A DNA stretch of 64,000 bases, taken from contig JAYXKI010000004.1 in NCBI GenBank assembly GCA_037892935.1, positions 1,302,001 through 1,366,000 of the forward strand, read 5' to 3'. The stretch is from Phlebopus portentosus. Taxonomy: Eukaryota; Basidiomycota; Agaricomycetes; Boletales; Boletinellaceae. Below the pieces are notes generated by a model. The model was not told where the DNA came from, ran no database searches, and was given only the letters and a program-made list of their open reading frames with translations. Shown here piece by piece: positions 34,801-46,914 of the stretch (within the stretch, counting starts at the first letter, position 1; every line of letters starts with the position of its first letter). A program made the translations under genes and the position numbers.

Positions 34801-35944
34801 TTTATTGGGTAGCAGCAATCTCAGATTCCTCGAAGGCGATGCGAGTAAAACTGGCTTGGGGATCAGTATAGATCAGTATAACGAGGTACGGACATATGCC
34901 GCATTGAGGCATGCACGTAGCTGATACCATTGTAGCTCTTGTCATCTGTGACGCATGTCATCCATAATGGTAAGGTATAATTGGCAACGCGGGCGACGTA
35001 CTGATACAGCACCTTTACTTAGGATGGAGAGTCAATTTTAGGAACACCGTCGGTTCGTTTGAAAGTAATATCCGAAGCGTCTGGAATTTTGTCGATTTCT
35101 GCCTTCATTGTAAAGGCGACTTCCCAGCTCGCCTTATTTTCATCAGTTCAATTGGTATTTTCCGAAGGAGTGAGTCGTTACACACAAGAGAAATACGTTT
35201 TCGATTAACATAATCGACCTTCAGACCCTTCGGACACAATTGAACCGGAGGAGCCTGTAGGGATAGAGAACGTGAGCCTTGAATCTGGCTATGGGCAATC
35301 GAAATGGATTTCCGAGGAGATATTACATGAAGCGAGTAGGAACTCCGCCTCTAGAATCACGATTATCCGTCCTGGTCAGATCACTGGATCTTCGGGCTCA
35401 TGGAACGAGCATGAATGGTTCCCTAGCCTGATCAAGTCTAGCATCTTCCTCAACAAACTTCCTGCCATGGACGGAGTGAGTAATCGACGGACCACGGATC
35501 TGATTCTTGCTTACATTTCCAAAGGATATCTCCTGGATTACATCAGACGTGGCAGCTGGTGCTGTTCTCGATATGCTCGACTGCAAAGAACGCATCCTGC
35601 ATCTTGTACACCCTCGGCCAGTCGAATGGTCTCAGGTTATCGCTTGTTTCTCGAAGGCGCTTGACATTCCGACAGTGGCGCCAGAGGTATGGATCGACGC
35701 GTTGGAGAGATCGACGAGTCTAGAGAACCTTGATGAAGGACAAGCGATTCTGGATGACAATCCCGCATTACGGTTGTTGTCATTATTTAGCTCTTTGATG
35801 AGAGAGAAGGGTACAAGATTCGAGCCAAAACTCGCCAGCGAGAAGGCGCAGAAATTTTCGAACGTCCTGCGAAACGCTGAGCCAGTGAGCGAAAGAAACG
35901 TTGAGGCTTGGATTTCAAAGTGGAAGCAGACGGGGTTTCTGTGA
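31856..35944 (+). CDS. NRPS-like adenylation-thiolation-reductase enzyme (carboxylic acid reductase type)
   Basis: Start ATG 31856 (MQVEPTRIPFKRPPLDGSLT). Domain order is A-T-R. Adenylation: IIYHSSG/TASFPKPIAWTH (A3, split by an intron), FFHAMSG, FGGGPLAKHAGDLLA, IYAS/TET (A5), FKVVGRADAQIIHSNGEK (A8), AIMFGRGRFQCGVLIQP and EYTAKGTLRRQRVLEEY (A10 lysine). Thiolation: MFEHGLD/SLQATWVRN, whose serine would carry phosphopantetheine. Reductase: VVLITGSTGSFGSNLLAKLL (NADP-binding GxxGxxG), THVIHNGWRVNF, SGYGQSKWISEEIL (YxxxK) and a C-terminus ending SKWKQTGFL. About 1,050-1,100 residues, no condensation domain. Known relatives activate an aromatic or fatty acid as AMP-ester, load it on the T domain and release it as aldehyde or alcohol. 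All joins I checked keep frame, but one intron (34307-34362) uses a GC donor. Confidence 0.9.
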
Positions 35945-36286
35945 AGAGTCTCGGAAATGTTTCTTCTGGTTTAATACGCTTAAGAGTACTACTAGTATTG
36001 TACAGCAAGTAGATTGTCTATGTACCTGCACAAGTCAGAGTCAGAGTCCCAGACCACCAGAAAAGCAAGCGTGCGAATTTATTGACGTTTCCACAATGAC
36101 GTGCGGCTGCGTGAGTTGCCAACTTGACTGAACGGACACCTTCGGCATGAGGACTTGCCCTGCCATCTCATCTCATCAGAATAAGAATCTTTCTTGAAAT
36201 ACGCCACTCAAATCACTCCTATCTTTACTACGACTTTATAAATGTAAGTGTTCTCTTGTAACGCTTGAGGAAGTCGTCGAACAAAT

Positions 36287-37749
36287 ATGTCTTCTCAGGC
36301 CATCCCGTCTTCTCAACGTGCCTTCATACTCCCTTTTCCCAGAGGAGAATTGGCTCTTATTGGGAACCACCCTGTCGTTCAGCCTTCAAAACTTGAACTT
36401 GGCCGATGTCTTGTGAAGTTGACTCATTCGGGTGTATGTCACACAGATCCTGGAATACGACAAGGTCACTACTCCATCCAAACCAGGGCTCCGCGCGTAC
36501 CCGTATACGGTTACGTCCGTATAAACAAGGTCCGCATAGGGGGACGGCCGTACTTTTACGGCCCGTATATTTGCCTTCCACAGAGCAGTACGGACCGTAT
36601 CCGTAATCTACGGATACGAGCGGAGCCCTAATCCAAACAAAGAAGAACCTAGTCGGTGGTCATGAAGGTGTTGGAACTGTGGTGGCCATCGCGTCAGGTA
36701 CCGAGTACGATGACGTGAAAATTGGTGATCGCGTCGTAATCAAATATCGTGCTTGAGTTACGAAAGGATTGAAGGACGTAAGTTTCTGACGTTGTGCCTT
36801 GTCTCTCTCTGACAATGCTTACCATCGGGACACAAGTATGTCACAAATTGCTTTCTGCTGGTGTACGGATTGATATACTTTCTTCGAATACGTAGTTTCG
36901 TGTGTAAGACACAGCACACCGATTTCGGATACTGTGAATGATCCTGAGGCTACGGCTTTTATGTGCGCTGTAAGCCTATTTCTCCTGTTTTTGGAGGAGC
37001 ATGCTCAAAGCTTGTACCGACGGTAGGGCGTGACCATATACGCAGCTTTGCAACAATGCAATGCACGCATTGGTAATTAGGTGGCCATTCCTGGGGCAGG
37101 GGGCAGACTTGGTCATTTAGGTATGCTCGCTCTGAATCTTAAAAGATACACGCAGCTGACCTGTGCATTTCGAAGCACTTCAATACGCTACTGCGATGGG
37201 TCTTCGCGTTATCGCAATAGATACTGGTACCGAGAAACGGGAACTGTGCAATTTTGGGGGTGCAGAGGCCTGGATTGATGTTAGGGAACGCACTGATATA
37301 GCTGCTAACGTACGTAACGTAACGGCCGGATTAGGTGTACAAGTCACGGTGGATGGGTCAAGTGCATATGCGACGGCTGCGATCTACTTACGTTCGTCGG
37401 GATATTTGTTGGCCGTTTGCGTCCCGCCGAACGGCATCCTTTCTCTCCCCATAGAGCTCATTGTCGATTGTTTGACTATCCGCGGAAGCTTGGTTGGGTC
37501 GGTCTAATTTGCGCTAAAAGATATATCTCTGCAGAAACAGACAGCAGTCGATCGAAGCAGTCAACATCGCCGGATCTGGGAAAGTGAAGTGCTGCTATTC
37601 AATTCGCCGGTTATCAGAGCTAGAGAGGCACTGTATGTTGTTTTGACCGTAGCGACCGTCTCATAGCTAAGAGAGATACTTCTAGTGTCTATGAAGAGAT
37701 GAAAAGAGGCGAAATTGATGGACGCGTGATTTTGGATGCTTCCTCTTGA
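36287..37749 (+). pseudogene. Alcohol dehydrogenase (zinc MDR type) pseudogene, interrupted by a MITE
   Basis: Begins MSSQAIPSSQRAFILPFPRG and HSGVCHTDPGIRQGHYSIQT (catalytic zinc Cys in GVCHTD). It is then interrupted at 36484-36630 by a hAT MITE; beyond the MITE the frame resumes with KKNLVGGHEGVGTVVAIASG and KIGDRVVIKY. The structural-zinc cysteine cluster expected next is lost in a frameshifted, stop-containing stretch (TGA at about 36756). Further pieces match medium-chain ADH: VRHSTPISDTVNDPEATAFM, AIPGAGGRLGHLG (coenzyme site), MGLRVIAIDTGTEKRELCNF, GLGVQVTVDGSSAYATAAI, SLPIELIVDCLTIRGSLVG, KVKCCYSIRRLSELE and RGEIDGRVILDASS. The 3' half still shows usable GT-AG introns. It lies between the NRPS-like and CoA-ligase genes and may once have acted on the aldehyde/alcohol of this cluster (inference). 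Confidence 0.9.
36484..36630. mobile_element. hAT-type MITE (147 bp) inside the ADH pseudogene
   Basis: Ends CAGGGCTCCGC and GCGGAGCCCTA, nearly perfect 11-bp inverted repeats, flanked by a perfect 8-bp duplication ATCCAAAC (36476-36483 and 36631-36638). The interior is made of repeated CCGTAT/ATACGG motifs in both orientations. The ends match those of the 596-bp element at 9098-9693, so both belong to one family. Insert plus duplication adds 155 bp, which is not a multiple of three and therefore breaks the ADH frame. Confidence 0.92.
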
Positions 37750-38560
37750 ACTATTCGCTACATTTGATTACACCTTCGAGAATAGTTGAACTTCATTTGG
37801 GAGAGTGGCACGCATAACTCGTATTATTCGGTAGGATAGAAATGAATTAGTCATTTTCTATCCCATATACTTGCAGAGATTGGATCGAAAACAATTCTGG
37901 AACACTGTTCTTCGTCCGGATAGGCATCGAAATTGAAGGCTAAGTATCTGAAACTTCTCAAGCCTAATATTTTGCGGTTGCCACTCGAAGACTCGTGATC
38001 GATGATTATGCACTTTCCCGATGGATAAATCGTTCTTCGGAGTCCGGTATGTGGACTCAACCTTCCCCGATTTGATAGTTTCAACATAGTTTCGACTGAG
38101 GCGGAATTGTTCGCAGGTTAGCCGATTACGTCGAATGATGCAAATACTCGTTCTTATTGGAAGTGAAGCCTGCATACCTTGATAGCTCTTCGACCCCTGA
38201 ACTGATGAGTGACCCTCGTAATCGACAAGAGAATACAAGTTGCGTCGATTCGGATCAAAGCTTTCCTGCCCCGCCTGCGTCTTCTTCACTGTGTTTTTTC
38301 ACACATAGGGCATCTATGCGCAAGTATACAATATACAAAGGCACTTGATTATTATTGTAGCATGGTCTACACAAGCAATGAGGAGAGAGATGGCGATTAT
38401 CTTTACTGTACAGGGGATGCAGACCACTTTCCTTAAACGGGGCGCCGGAGACTAAACGGAACCACCTGCACACTCAACCGACTCCGATCACTATATTAAT
38501 TAGTAACTGCAACCAACAATTTCCAGCTCGTGAATTACTACAGTTTTGCTTCAACATGCT
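37750..38560. other. Intergenic; one unassigned open frame
   Basis: A minus-strand frame at 38289-37858 (143 codons; MKKTQAGQESFDPNRRNLYS at its start) is the longest. It is basic, has no recognised domain, and a second overlapping frame (38087-37851) is equally open. I cannot say whether either is expressed. Confidence 0.4.
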
Positions 38561-40635
38561 TTAGTACTGCATTTCATTCCTGAGCTTCGAGAGCCAAATT
38601 CTGTCGTTGCTAACCTGAGTCTCAGCCCTTTCTCTCAACTGTCTCCTCAAAATCTTCCCACTTGGACTTTTGGGTATGCTTTTAACAAAGACGATTCCTC
38701 CCGAGAGATGTTTATGTTTAGCAAAATTGGTTGCTACATGCACTTCAATGTCATTAGCCAAGATCCGAAGAGACGCCAGATCGTCCGATCGTCGATGAAT
38801 AGAAGGAACGATATATGCACGAGGATCTTCGGAGCCTTCACTGTAAGATCTGCGAGTCAGATAGGCACATAAATAAACAGAGTACTGATTCAGACCTCGG
38901 AATACCGATGACGGCTGCATCGTCTACGTCGGGACTCTTGAGAAGGAAGTGCTCGAGCTCAGCTGGAGCTACCTGAAAACCTGGTAATCACATAATCACT
39001 CATAGCGCAAGGCTAACTTGCTCGTGATGCACGCACCTCGCACTTTAATCAGCTCCTTTTTACGATCGACAATGTGCATTATCCCGCTCTCTTTCATAAC
39101 GCCTATGTCTCCTGTTTTATACCACCCATCTTGCGTAAATGCCTCCTGTGTCTCTTTCTCCTTGTGCCAGTACCCAGAAAAAATGTTGGGTCCCTTTAAC
39201 AATACTTCTCCCTCTTGATTGAAGTCGAGTGACTGAGAATAACTCGAATCGTCGACTGGTACGATGCGTGCAGTCATACCCGGATAGAGATAACCAACAC
39301 CCGAGACGTCCGGGTCGTGCTCATGCAGCGCGAATTTGCAAATTCCGCACACAGCCTCAGTCATCCCCCAGCCTTGCTGTATTCGTATATTTCCGTTGTG
39401 GAACGCATTGATCGCATCTTCTGCCTGAGTCTGTGTTTCTCGACCAAGAGGAGCTGCACCGGATAGGACTGAATGCATCGAACTGAAATCCGTCTTTCGC
39501 ACGTTAGGATCCTTGGAAAGGAGGACAGTGACGGGCGGCGCAGCATCAAGAGCCGTGACACGATATGCTGGTATATATTTAAGGAGAGCCGGGTACGAAA
39601 ACGACGGCATGACATATATCGTGTCTCCGTTCCGCACACCGTTAATGATGTAAGTTTGCTGCGCGACTGAAAGGATATCAATAGCTGCCTACGTCAGTGG
39701 ATAGAACAAACTTACAGGCATGATAGAAAGGCATGTACGCTAACACTGTATCTTTTTCCGGTATCTTGCGGCCTTGAGCCTGCAGTCCCCGTCGACCAAT
39801 ATCATGTATTATTCGATGCTGCACACATTGGGCAATTATGTTGTACGTAGTGATCATGCATGCTTTTGGAAAGCCAGTCGTACCACTGCTGTAATTCAGG
39901 AGTACAATACTAAAAAGAAGCAATTATCGGGATTGGCCTCCTTTCCCTTCTATCACAGGGGCAACATACCGGTTATGCATTCCATTTTCGTTCTCTAAGC
40001 GTTCCCAGTTCATAGTCCCGTACTCCGTGAGACCTCCTAGGGTACGAACACCTTTCTTTGAGTCTTTGTCCAAAGTAATCAGATGAACCATCGATGTAGG
40101 CAAGCCTAAGCTCGAAACACTTTGCAGAACAGTTTCCAAGGTATCCTCAGTAGCAAAGATGGCCTTTGGACCCGCATCTCTGATTTGGTACGACAACTCT
40201 AGACGAAAGCAGGAGAGATTAGTGGTCATCCTGTAATATTGATAATTTATCTATACTGAACCAGTCTCAGTGAATGTCGGATTTGCTCCCGTCAACATCG
40301 CACCAGCGCAAACTATGCCAAGCATGAGTGGCGGAAGGATCACACTATTTGCCGCACTCAGAAGCACGACATCGCCGGTGTTGATGTTGGCACTCTCACG
40401 AAGGCCGCGGCCAATCCGCTTGGTGAGATCAAGAAGTTGAGCTCCTGTAAGGAATAGAGATGGATCTTCGGCACTGATATACAGCGGTTTGTCCCAGTCA
40501 TGTTCCCAGTCATCTGAAGGAGTATTGGATATGGCTCTAATGTGAAGATATGGCAGAAAAGAACGAACCGAATATGTAAGAAAGAAGATCGGTCCTTGGG
40601 ATTGTCGGTTGGGGACGCGGCGAAGTGAATATCAT
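38561..40635 (-). CDS. AMP-dependent acyl-CoA ligase (4-coumarate-CoA ligase-like)
   Basis: Start ATG 40635 (MIFTSPRPQPTIPRTDLLSY), followed by WDKPLYISAEDPSLFLTGAQ, NTGDVVLLSAANSVILPPLM, then YQIRDAGPKAIFATEDT. The AMP-binding signature is LLNYSSGTTGFPKACMITTYN; then VLAYMPFYHACK, VLSGAAPLGRE, IQQGWGMTEAVCG, GEVLLKGPNIFSGYW, GWYKTGDIGVM and HIVDRKKELIKVRG. Further on, FQVAPAELEHFLLKSPDVDD and IPKSPSGKILRRQLRE carry the catalytic C-terminal lysine. About 560 residues. Known family chemistry: an acid plus ATP and CoA gives acyl-CoA; mushroom members act on aromatic or fatty acids. No PTS1 at the C-terminus (ends RNEMQY). It is convergent with the ADH pseudogene and may supply an acyl-CoA to the cluster. 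Confidence 0.9.
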
Positions 40636-41486
40636 GTCTACACTGTTATCGAGAATACAGCTAGAAGGGACGTGACAGACATAGTAATCATGGACGAAGC
40701 CTTTAAAGGTCGGAGATGATGAGAGGGAACGTGACAGAAACCGATCATCAATCTTGCAGATGCACGACGCGCTCTACGAACTCGATTGAGTTGGGAATGG
40801 TTACCAGCGTGATCCCCGTGTCATCGAAGCTTGTGTTCGTGTTTATCCAGAAGGTGTTCACGGCAACTAGAAAAGTACCCGCGCTTTGTGAAACCAAAAA
40901 AAAGGTGAGGCCGGAACTATCCGAGTCGCCTGTGATGGATTCGAACACCAGAGGTGAACATAGAGCCAACTTTCAAAGTGACCATCGTGTTGACTCAGAG
41001 TTATCTTAGGACGGACAAATACCAATCGGGGGCGCGGATGAAACGCCACGGATATTGCCGGGATGTACTTTCTCAGTTTTGAGAAGAAAAGAAAAGCGTT
41101 GCGACAATCCGATGGTTCGACAATGATTGCCTTCCTTCTCTCTCTTATGCACTCTGTGCATCTAAATTCAGTGGGTGGGTGCGCAAGGCATTTTTTTAAA
41201 AATTCAGATGCTGATATGTAGGGTGGAAATAATAGATTGTATATACACCTAGGACGCAAATACAGCCGAGAAATGAGAAACAGGTGATATTGTGGAATGG
41301 GCTTTGATAGATCAAGCAATGGACGAAGCCCTGGAGCCCACAATAGCATGAGATCCGCTGTGGCTAGGAATGTCATCGCAGACAGTCATTGATGGCTTCG
41401 CTCCATCCTCGCTTCGCATATGATAGGTTGGAGCAAGAGGGGGGTTCTAGTGAACATTTTTGGTTCGTGACCTTGTTTCGTATGAA
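40636..41486. other. No gene recognised
   Basis: A long minus frame at 41376-40867 (169 codons) and an overlapping one at 40969-40748 are open. Neither has a recognised domain. The second (SGLTFFLVSQSAGTFLVAVN) has beta-strand-like alternation but no identifiable relation. Confidence 0.35.
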
Positions 41487-43371
41487 TTAGTCCAAGAATC
41501 GACACACCTTCCCCACAGACATCGAACTAATTCCAGCGTTTGAATTGGGGTCACTGTGCAGTCTGATAGGAGGCAGGCAGTGGCCTGAGGAGGCCAAACT
41601 CGTTCCTCCTATGACATTCACACGTCCCTCCAGCTGAGATCGGAGCGAGAATCGCGAGTTAAGCCTGCGAAGACAACGGCCTTAATTATCAACACAAGGT
41701 TTAAGGAGTTATTACTGACATTGCCACTGCAAGTCGAATCGTTAGGATTACTCGAACCATAGAAATGCAGAAAGGGTACGTACACAAAGTGTTGATATGC
41801 AACCTCGGGACGGTCAAATGGAAAAATATCCTGTCATCGAAACAGGCGATTGCGAGTTAGAATTTCTTAAGAACTAGAAATAGAATTGACATACCAATAT
41901 CCCTCCAATGGTAGTGCTAGGAACAGAGATATATTGAGGATCTGGACGAGACAAATAAGAAAGCCACGATTGATTGAAAAGAAGAGCAGGCTATCTAGAA
42001 CAGCCTTTGTCCTGCAAAAAATGTAAGTTTGGTTTCCCTGCAATGTTTCATGTTGGATATACTGACGATTTAAACGAAGTCCTATAAGATGAAAGAAATA
42101 GAGTCATGGCAGTAGTAGCCATGATGTCCAGTGCAACATCAGAGAAATTTACGACGCTAAGAAGCCTCTGTGAAGAAAAGAATAAGCGCAGAGGAATATC
42201 AATAGTTGGATCAGGGGTACGTACCTTATATTTAGGCTGCGAGAGGACTAAGAACGTGTGAGGCGTCCGGATTATCTCGTAGACACTGGCTATTTGGTTT
42301 GGAAAAGTTAACTTGTCTTCGTTGTCGCGAACATCTTGTAATGGGCTTCACCTATGCCAACGCCTAAATAATTCCTGGAAGTCAGCTGGCTTCCCGAGCA
42401 GTTTATGAGATAACATACTGAAAGATATGATAGAACCGATAGACTGGCAAGAAACCTTGAGAAAGAATAACAAGGAGAATATACTGTTACACACTATAAT
42501 GACGGCTACTGTCCTCCCATAGCCATGTGTGTTCGAAGCTGATCCAGAAAAACCATCAATGGTGGATTTGAAGAAAACATATATGCTCACCAATGAAAAC
42601 GCGACTTTCGTAGAACAGCTGCGATCTAATACAAAATGTTATTAGTTCTCGACCAGTAGACAAAATGGCGATCTACAAGACGATAATAGTTAAGAACAAA
42701 ATCTCCTCCCATATGAAAGGTCTGGAATATATGTTGCAGAAGTTAGTCCATATGTGGTTGCCGAAATTAGAGACGCACATCGTGACCAGTGTCAAAGCTG
42801 CCTGGTTACCGAAGTTTCGAATCTTCCATATTTTACTGAGCTTCATCCCGGTTATTTAGCGAAGAAGGCGAATATACCAAATAGTGATACAGTGTTTGTG
42901 TTAGCACAGCAGTCTCCGCGATATCCAGACCACTGTCATCCTGTTCAGACCGTCTCTCCACAGGAGAATAGGAAATAACTGACACCATAAGAGAGACCTT
43001 TATCTCGGTCAGTTCAGCCTAAAAAATTTAGGAGAGAACTTACGAAAAGATTCATGTACCACGCATCTTTATTGTTCTTGTAATAAATATATGCTTGTAC
43101 GACCGTCACTCCGAAAAGTCTATCCATGAAAATTAGAAAAAGGTTACGAGGGTCGGTCAGGTAACAAACATGGATGAAAATGTAAAGCCTGAAGTGGCGC
43201 AGGGAGCTGCTTCAGCTACATGACTACGGGGATATAGAACTGCTTACCCAAGAGAAATGGGCCAAAGGTAGGAGACAAATCAAGAGCAGGAGAGTCGCAG
43301 GAAGACATAGTCGACAGAGGACCTGGAAGGAGTACGGTGACACCGTCAACACGAGGATCGTGTTGACCCAT
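41487..43371 (-). CDS. DUF6534-family integral membrane protein, gene 1
   Basis: Start at ATG 43371 (MGQHDPRVDGVTVLLPGPLS; an alternative start is the internal MSSCDSPALDL). Pieces in order: LDLSPTFGPFLLG, MDRLFGVTVVQAYIYYKNNK, SGLDIAETAVLTQTLYHYLV, SQLFYESRVFIG, LGVGIGEAHYKMF, SDVALDIMATTAMTLFLSSY with RTSFKSS, then TKAVLDSLLFFSINRGFLIC and LNISLFLALP, and finally RLNSRFSLRSQLEG with a tail ending VCRFLD. This order (LDT-type helix 3, the D...A....L...R(T)G(F/L)K loop, K....N.L..F.INRGL, then LN(A/S)R..LR) is the layout of DUF6534 proteins, which are basidiomycete multi-helix proteins of unknown role. Many short exons; exact boundaries are uncertain. Confidence 0.65.
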
Positions 43372-46300
43372 TTATGACTGTCAAGAATCGCATCAAGATC
43401 GGGACTGTGGATCCCAAGACGGACGAGGGATGATTTCCATGACGAAATCTCGTTCAGATATCCAAGATCATATCAAATCATGATCTAGCAAGTGACTAGA
43501 TGCCTGTGCTCCGAGAAACTCATCAGGAGACACACGCTGCTACCACTTGGCCGAGCGAAATAGCTGATGACATCTGTAACATATCGATGTTTTTTTTATC
43601 GCGAGTGTGGCGGCGACTCCAAGTCAAATAACCGCCGTCGGACTTTGGCGCAGCGCGGAATGTAGCCCCCGTGCACTCTCGCGGATCGACTGAACGCCTT
43701 TGACAAATCATGCGGAGTTTCAAAATCAATCAGTGACACAGTCAACGCGAATCGTCACGCTACGCTGAACCCTCACCGACACAGTGCAAGCTGCTTTGGT
43801 TCTCGTCTCGCGTCTAGATGGCTTACTCTGCAGATTGCTCCGCCAAATCCTCTCTAGTCCTCCATTCTAAGCGATAATGGCACTTCCAACTTTTCTAGGT
43901 CCCAGTCCTTCGCGTTCTGCTTCACATACCCGCGGACCATGTTTCGAAACAGACCAAGAAACTAACGAAAGCGCTCAGACTATAGGTGGTAGCACAGAAC
44001 ATCTTCACGAAGGCTTCGGAATACCTGAGGCTAGAAAAGCTGGTCCCAAGTAGAAATCTTACACTCTACGGTGCGTCAGTATACGTGTCATCCCGTAGGA
44101 ACTATGCTTGGCTCATATCACACATTGGCAGATTTTCATAAAGCCACCCGGTCTTCAATGGAGGAATCTTGTATTTACTCATTTCCACCTCTCATCCGCA
44201 AGACGTCTTCGTCTCCTGCCCTGCTCAGTGTACGTACTTCTAGATCCACGTCCTGTACTCCTTCTCTATTACTATGATAGCTGGGAATGACTTCACGCAG
44301 TCGGTGCTCTTGCAAGCACGTGTAAATACTGTTGAGGGATTTGGAATAGCACCCGCCCTTCCGCTGTTACTGTCTCAGGACAGGCAAGAAGGTTTTTATA
44401 CAGACACAATATTTTCACGGTCTATTCCCTAACGACGAATTATCTTTCCACTTTCTGCATAGAGCTGGTGTGTGTTCTGCCAAGAGTTGTGTATTTGCTT
44501 TTCGAGATCCTCCGGTCAGTCCGTTATCCTTACTCCGTGTGCTGCGTGGATGCCAATGGGAGCACCATCTCAGAATAGGCGTGAGTATCTCCGACCACTG
44601 CGCAATTTAGTGTCTGATGACTTCGTCATTTATGATGCAGCTTCGAGGAACGGAAGTTCAACTGTCCATGTCAAGGGAGCATGACTTGCTTCACTTTGCA
44701 TCAATTCCCTCCGACAACATTGTATCTCAGCCCAAAATACCTTGGAACAGATCAAGCTGAGATCAAGTGCAATTGTTGGACTCTTACCAAATGATTTGCG
44801 GGAACCATGGGAGGCCTTGCTTCATGTTTAGCCTTCGAAGGCGGACTTGTCTGCATATAATCTCGCAGTCGTTGGTCACAATATCAGGCACTTGATTACT
44901 TAAAGCAAGATAGCTTCTTGCAGCTATCCGACACCGTCTCCAGGGAGATTCTTGCGAACTTGTTGGCAAGTCATAGGCTGCAGCGAGGGGATCAAGAGGG
45001 AAACACGTTTTGCTGATTCGCATTGTTCGATACAGTGTGGCGGTTCAAGTGGAATATTTTTGAAGTATCCGATCTGTCAGCTTCCATTGTTGACAGTACC
45101 CTAGTATCTATAAGTGTTTTTATCACACCTATATTCATTTGCTGGAACCCACACACTTGGCAAGGCGACGGATAGTGCTATCCAATGCATCCACACTGTC
45201 CGAATGTGCCGGTTACCATGGAGTGAAACCTGATTACGCTCATATCAGATAGAAAGGCTATAGGTAACAATCCATGCCTTCTGTGCATGCTGGTAATAAA
45301 GTCCAACAAGCAGTAAGGTTGAAATCATTTTGGTACATACATAAACATCATCGCATGGTCGCAAAATTTATCATTCGCAGGGAACACGGTGGGAATAACG
45401 AGGTTCCGAGTCATTCACATTCTTGTAAACTTCCGGTAATTTGGAAATGCTGCGAGAAATGCCTTGAATCAAGAGACTTTCCCAGTCTTGACTAGGCTGG
45501 CATGGACGAACAATTTCTAAAGATCCGTGATACCAATGTCTGTCGAATTTCAAATATGCAAACTAATCCTATCATCGCATTTTGTAAAGATGCCGGGAAG
45601 ACGTCCAAATATCACAAGCTTGATACTTGAGAGGTATATTAGGATTGGGTATTGTCCAATCAGGCCCTCACCTGCACGGTCCTTCAATATGCCCGATCAC
45701 TTTACACCAGAATAGCTATACGAACAGAAACGTTTCTCGAAGAAGTCGTCGATAGAACAGCGAACGCAAATGGTTAGCATGGGGTCAACAACCGTATTGT
45801 AGAGTGTGGCATCTGGAGTACCAAAAATCATGAAAATGATAAAGGCACGTTCTTCAACACCTTATTCAGAAGAGGATTGGATCCAGTTAACAGTGGTCGC
45901 TACGGAATTCTCGATGTCATGAGACTTGCGGACCCTCGTGGCGCCAAAATAACATAGAAGCCGGCACCTCCTAGTCATCAGTGGCACATCACGACTGCGG
46001 ATTTCGGCAGGGCATGTGTTCAACTGTTCGTCCCGTAAACGGTGCGCTGAGAAACGGTTGGTCGCGGGGTCTCTTCCGGGCTACCTGGATTCTGTGACCA
46101 CGCTTCTCATCTTTCTGCTTGCGAAACTTGCTGGCTCCACAACACTGCAAGTGCATCACGAACGAGCCTCGATCCATATGACAAGACGCTTTTATTAGCT
46201 CCAGAACCACAGTTTGATTTTCAAATCTGTCCCACAGGGATGGGCACTGTGCGGATGTTCGATTGATGACACTTCGTTTCGCAGCAGCCAAAGAGCCTAT

Positions 46301-46914
46301 CACACCTCTGTTTCCCTCTGGCTTCACAGATACTCAATCCTGCCTATTTGATGATTTACCTTAATCGGACTCACATCATTATCCTATCTTAAGCCGGCAC
46401 AATTCCGAGTCAATGTCAGAATCACAAGGTAGTCTGTAACCGAGTAGACAGTATTTCCCGTATAAGAGGGTCGATGGGAACCAGAGAGCACAATAGACGA
46501 TTCTGCACAATAAGGAGTCACTGACGCAACCTGACTAAGATTGTTAGAACAAGCTCTATCGGCATGAATATACAGATGACTTTCATGTCCTGATCTTCAA
46601 AGTTATCGAAAATGTCTAGTCGCGAAAAGTCAGACTAGATGGTACATGACGACGTGGCTCAAAGTCGCTTGATATGGATGAATTACAGTAATCAGCAGTA
46701 AAACTAGGTCGTTTATGCCATATAATTCTTCATTTATTGTTCCATAGGCTTTAAGTGAGATTAAGCACTCTGGCAGTCATCTCAACATAGTGTACCAATC
46801 AAAACATTTTTGATGCGTGCTCCTTACAGGAGAACACCAAAGTCCCATGTGAAGTGATACAATGACGACAGTGGCCAATTTCCGGAGATGAAACGACCAA
46901 AAGGCGAAGATGTA
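43372..46914. other. Gene-poor stretch, possibly decayed coding DNA
   Basis: Short plus-strand frames are scattered over 43878-46350: a possible start MALPTFLGPSPSRSAS at 43878, then a 53-codon frame from about 44275 (DRQEGFYTDTIFSRS), GRYGILDVMRLADPRGAK near 45900 and HITTADFGRACVQL near 45985. They lie in different frames, are separated by stops and do not match a family I can name. They could be a heavily decayed gene or an undescribed one with many introns. Nothing is seen from 46400 to 46914. Confidence 0.35.

Noticed and set aside
40867..41376. 169-codon minus-strand open frame
   Set aside because: No domain, proline- and cysteine-rich composition of chance type, and no splice links; left as unassigned.
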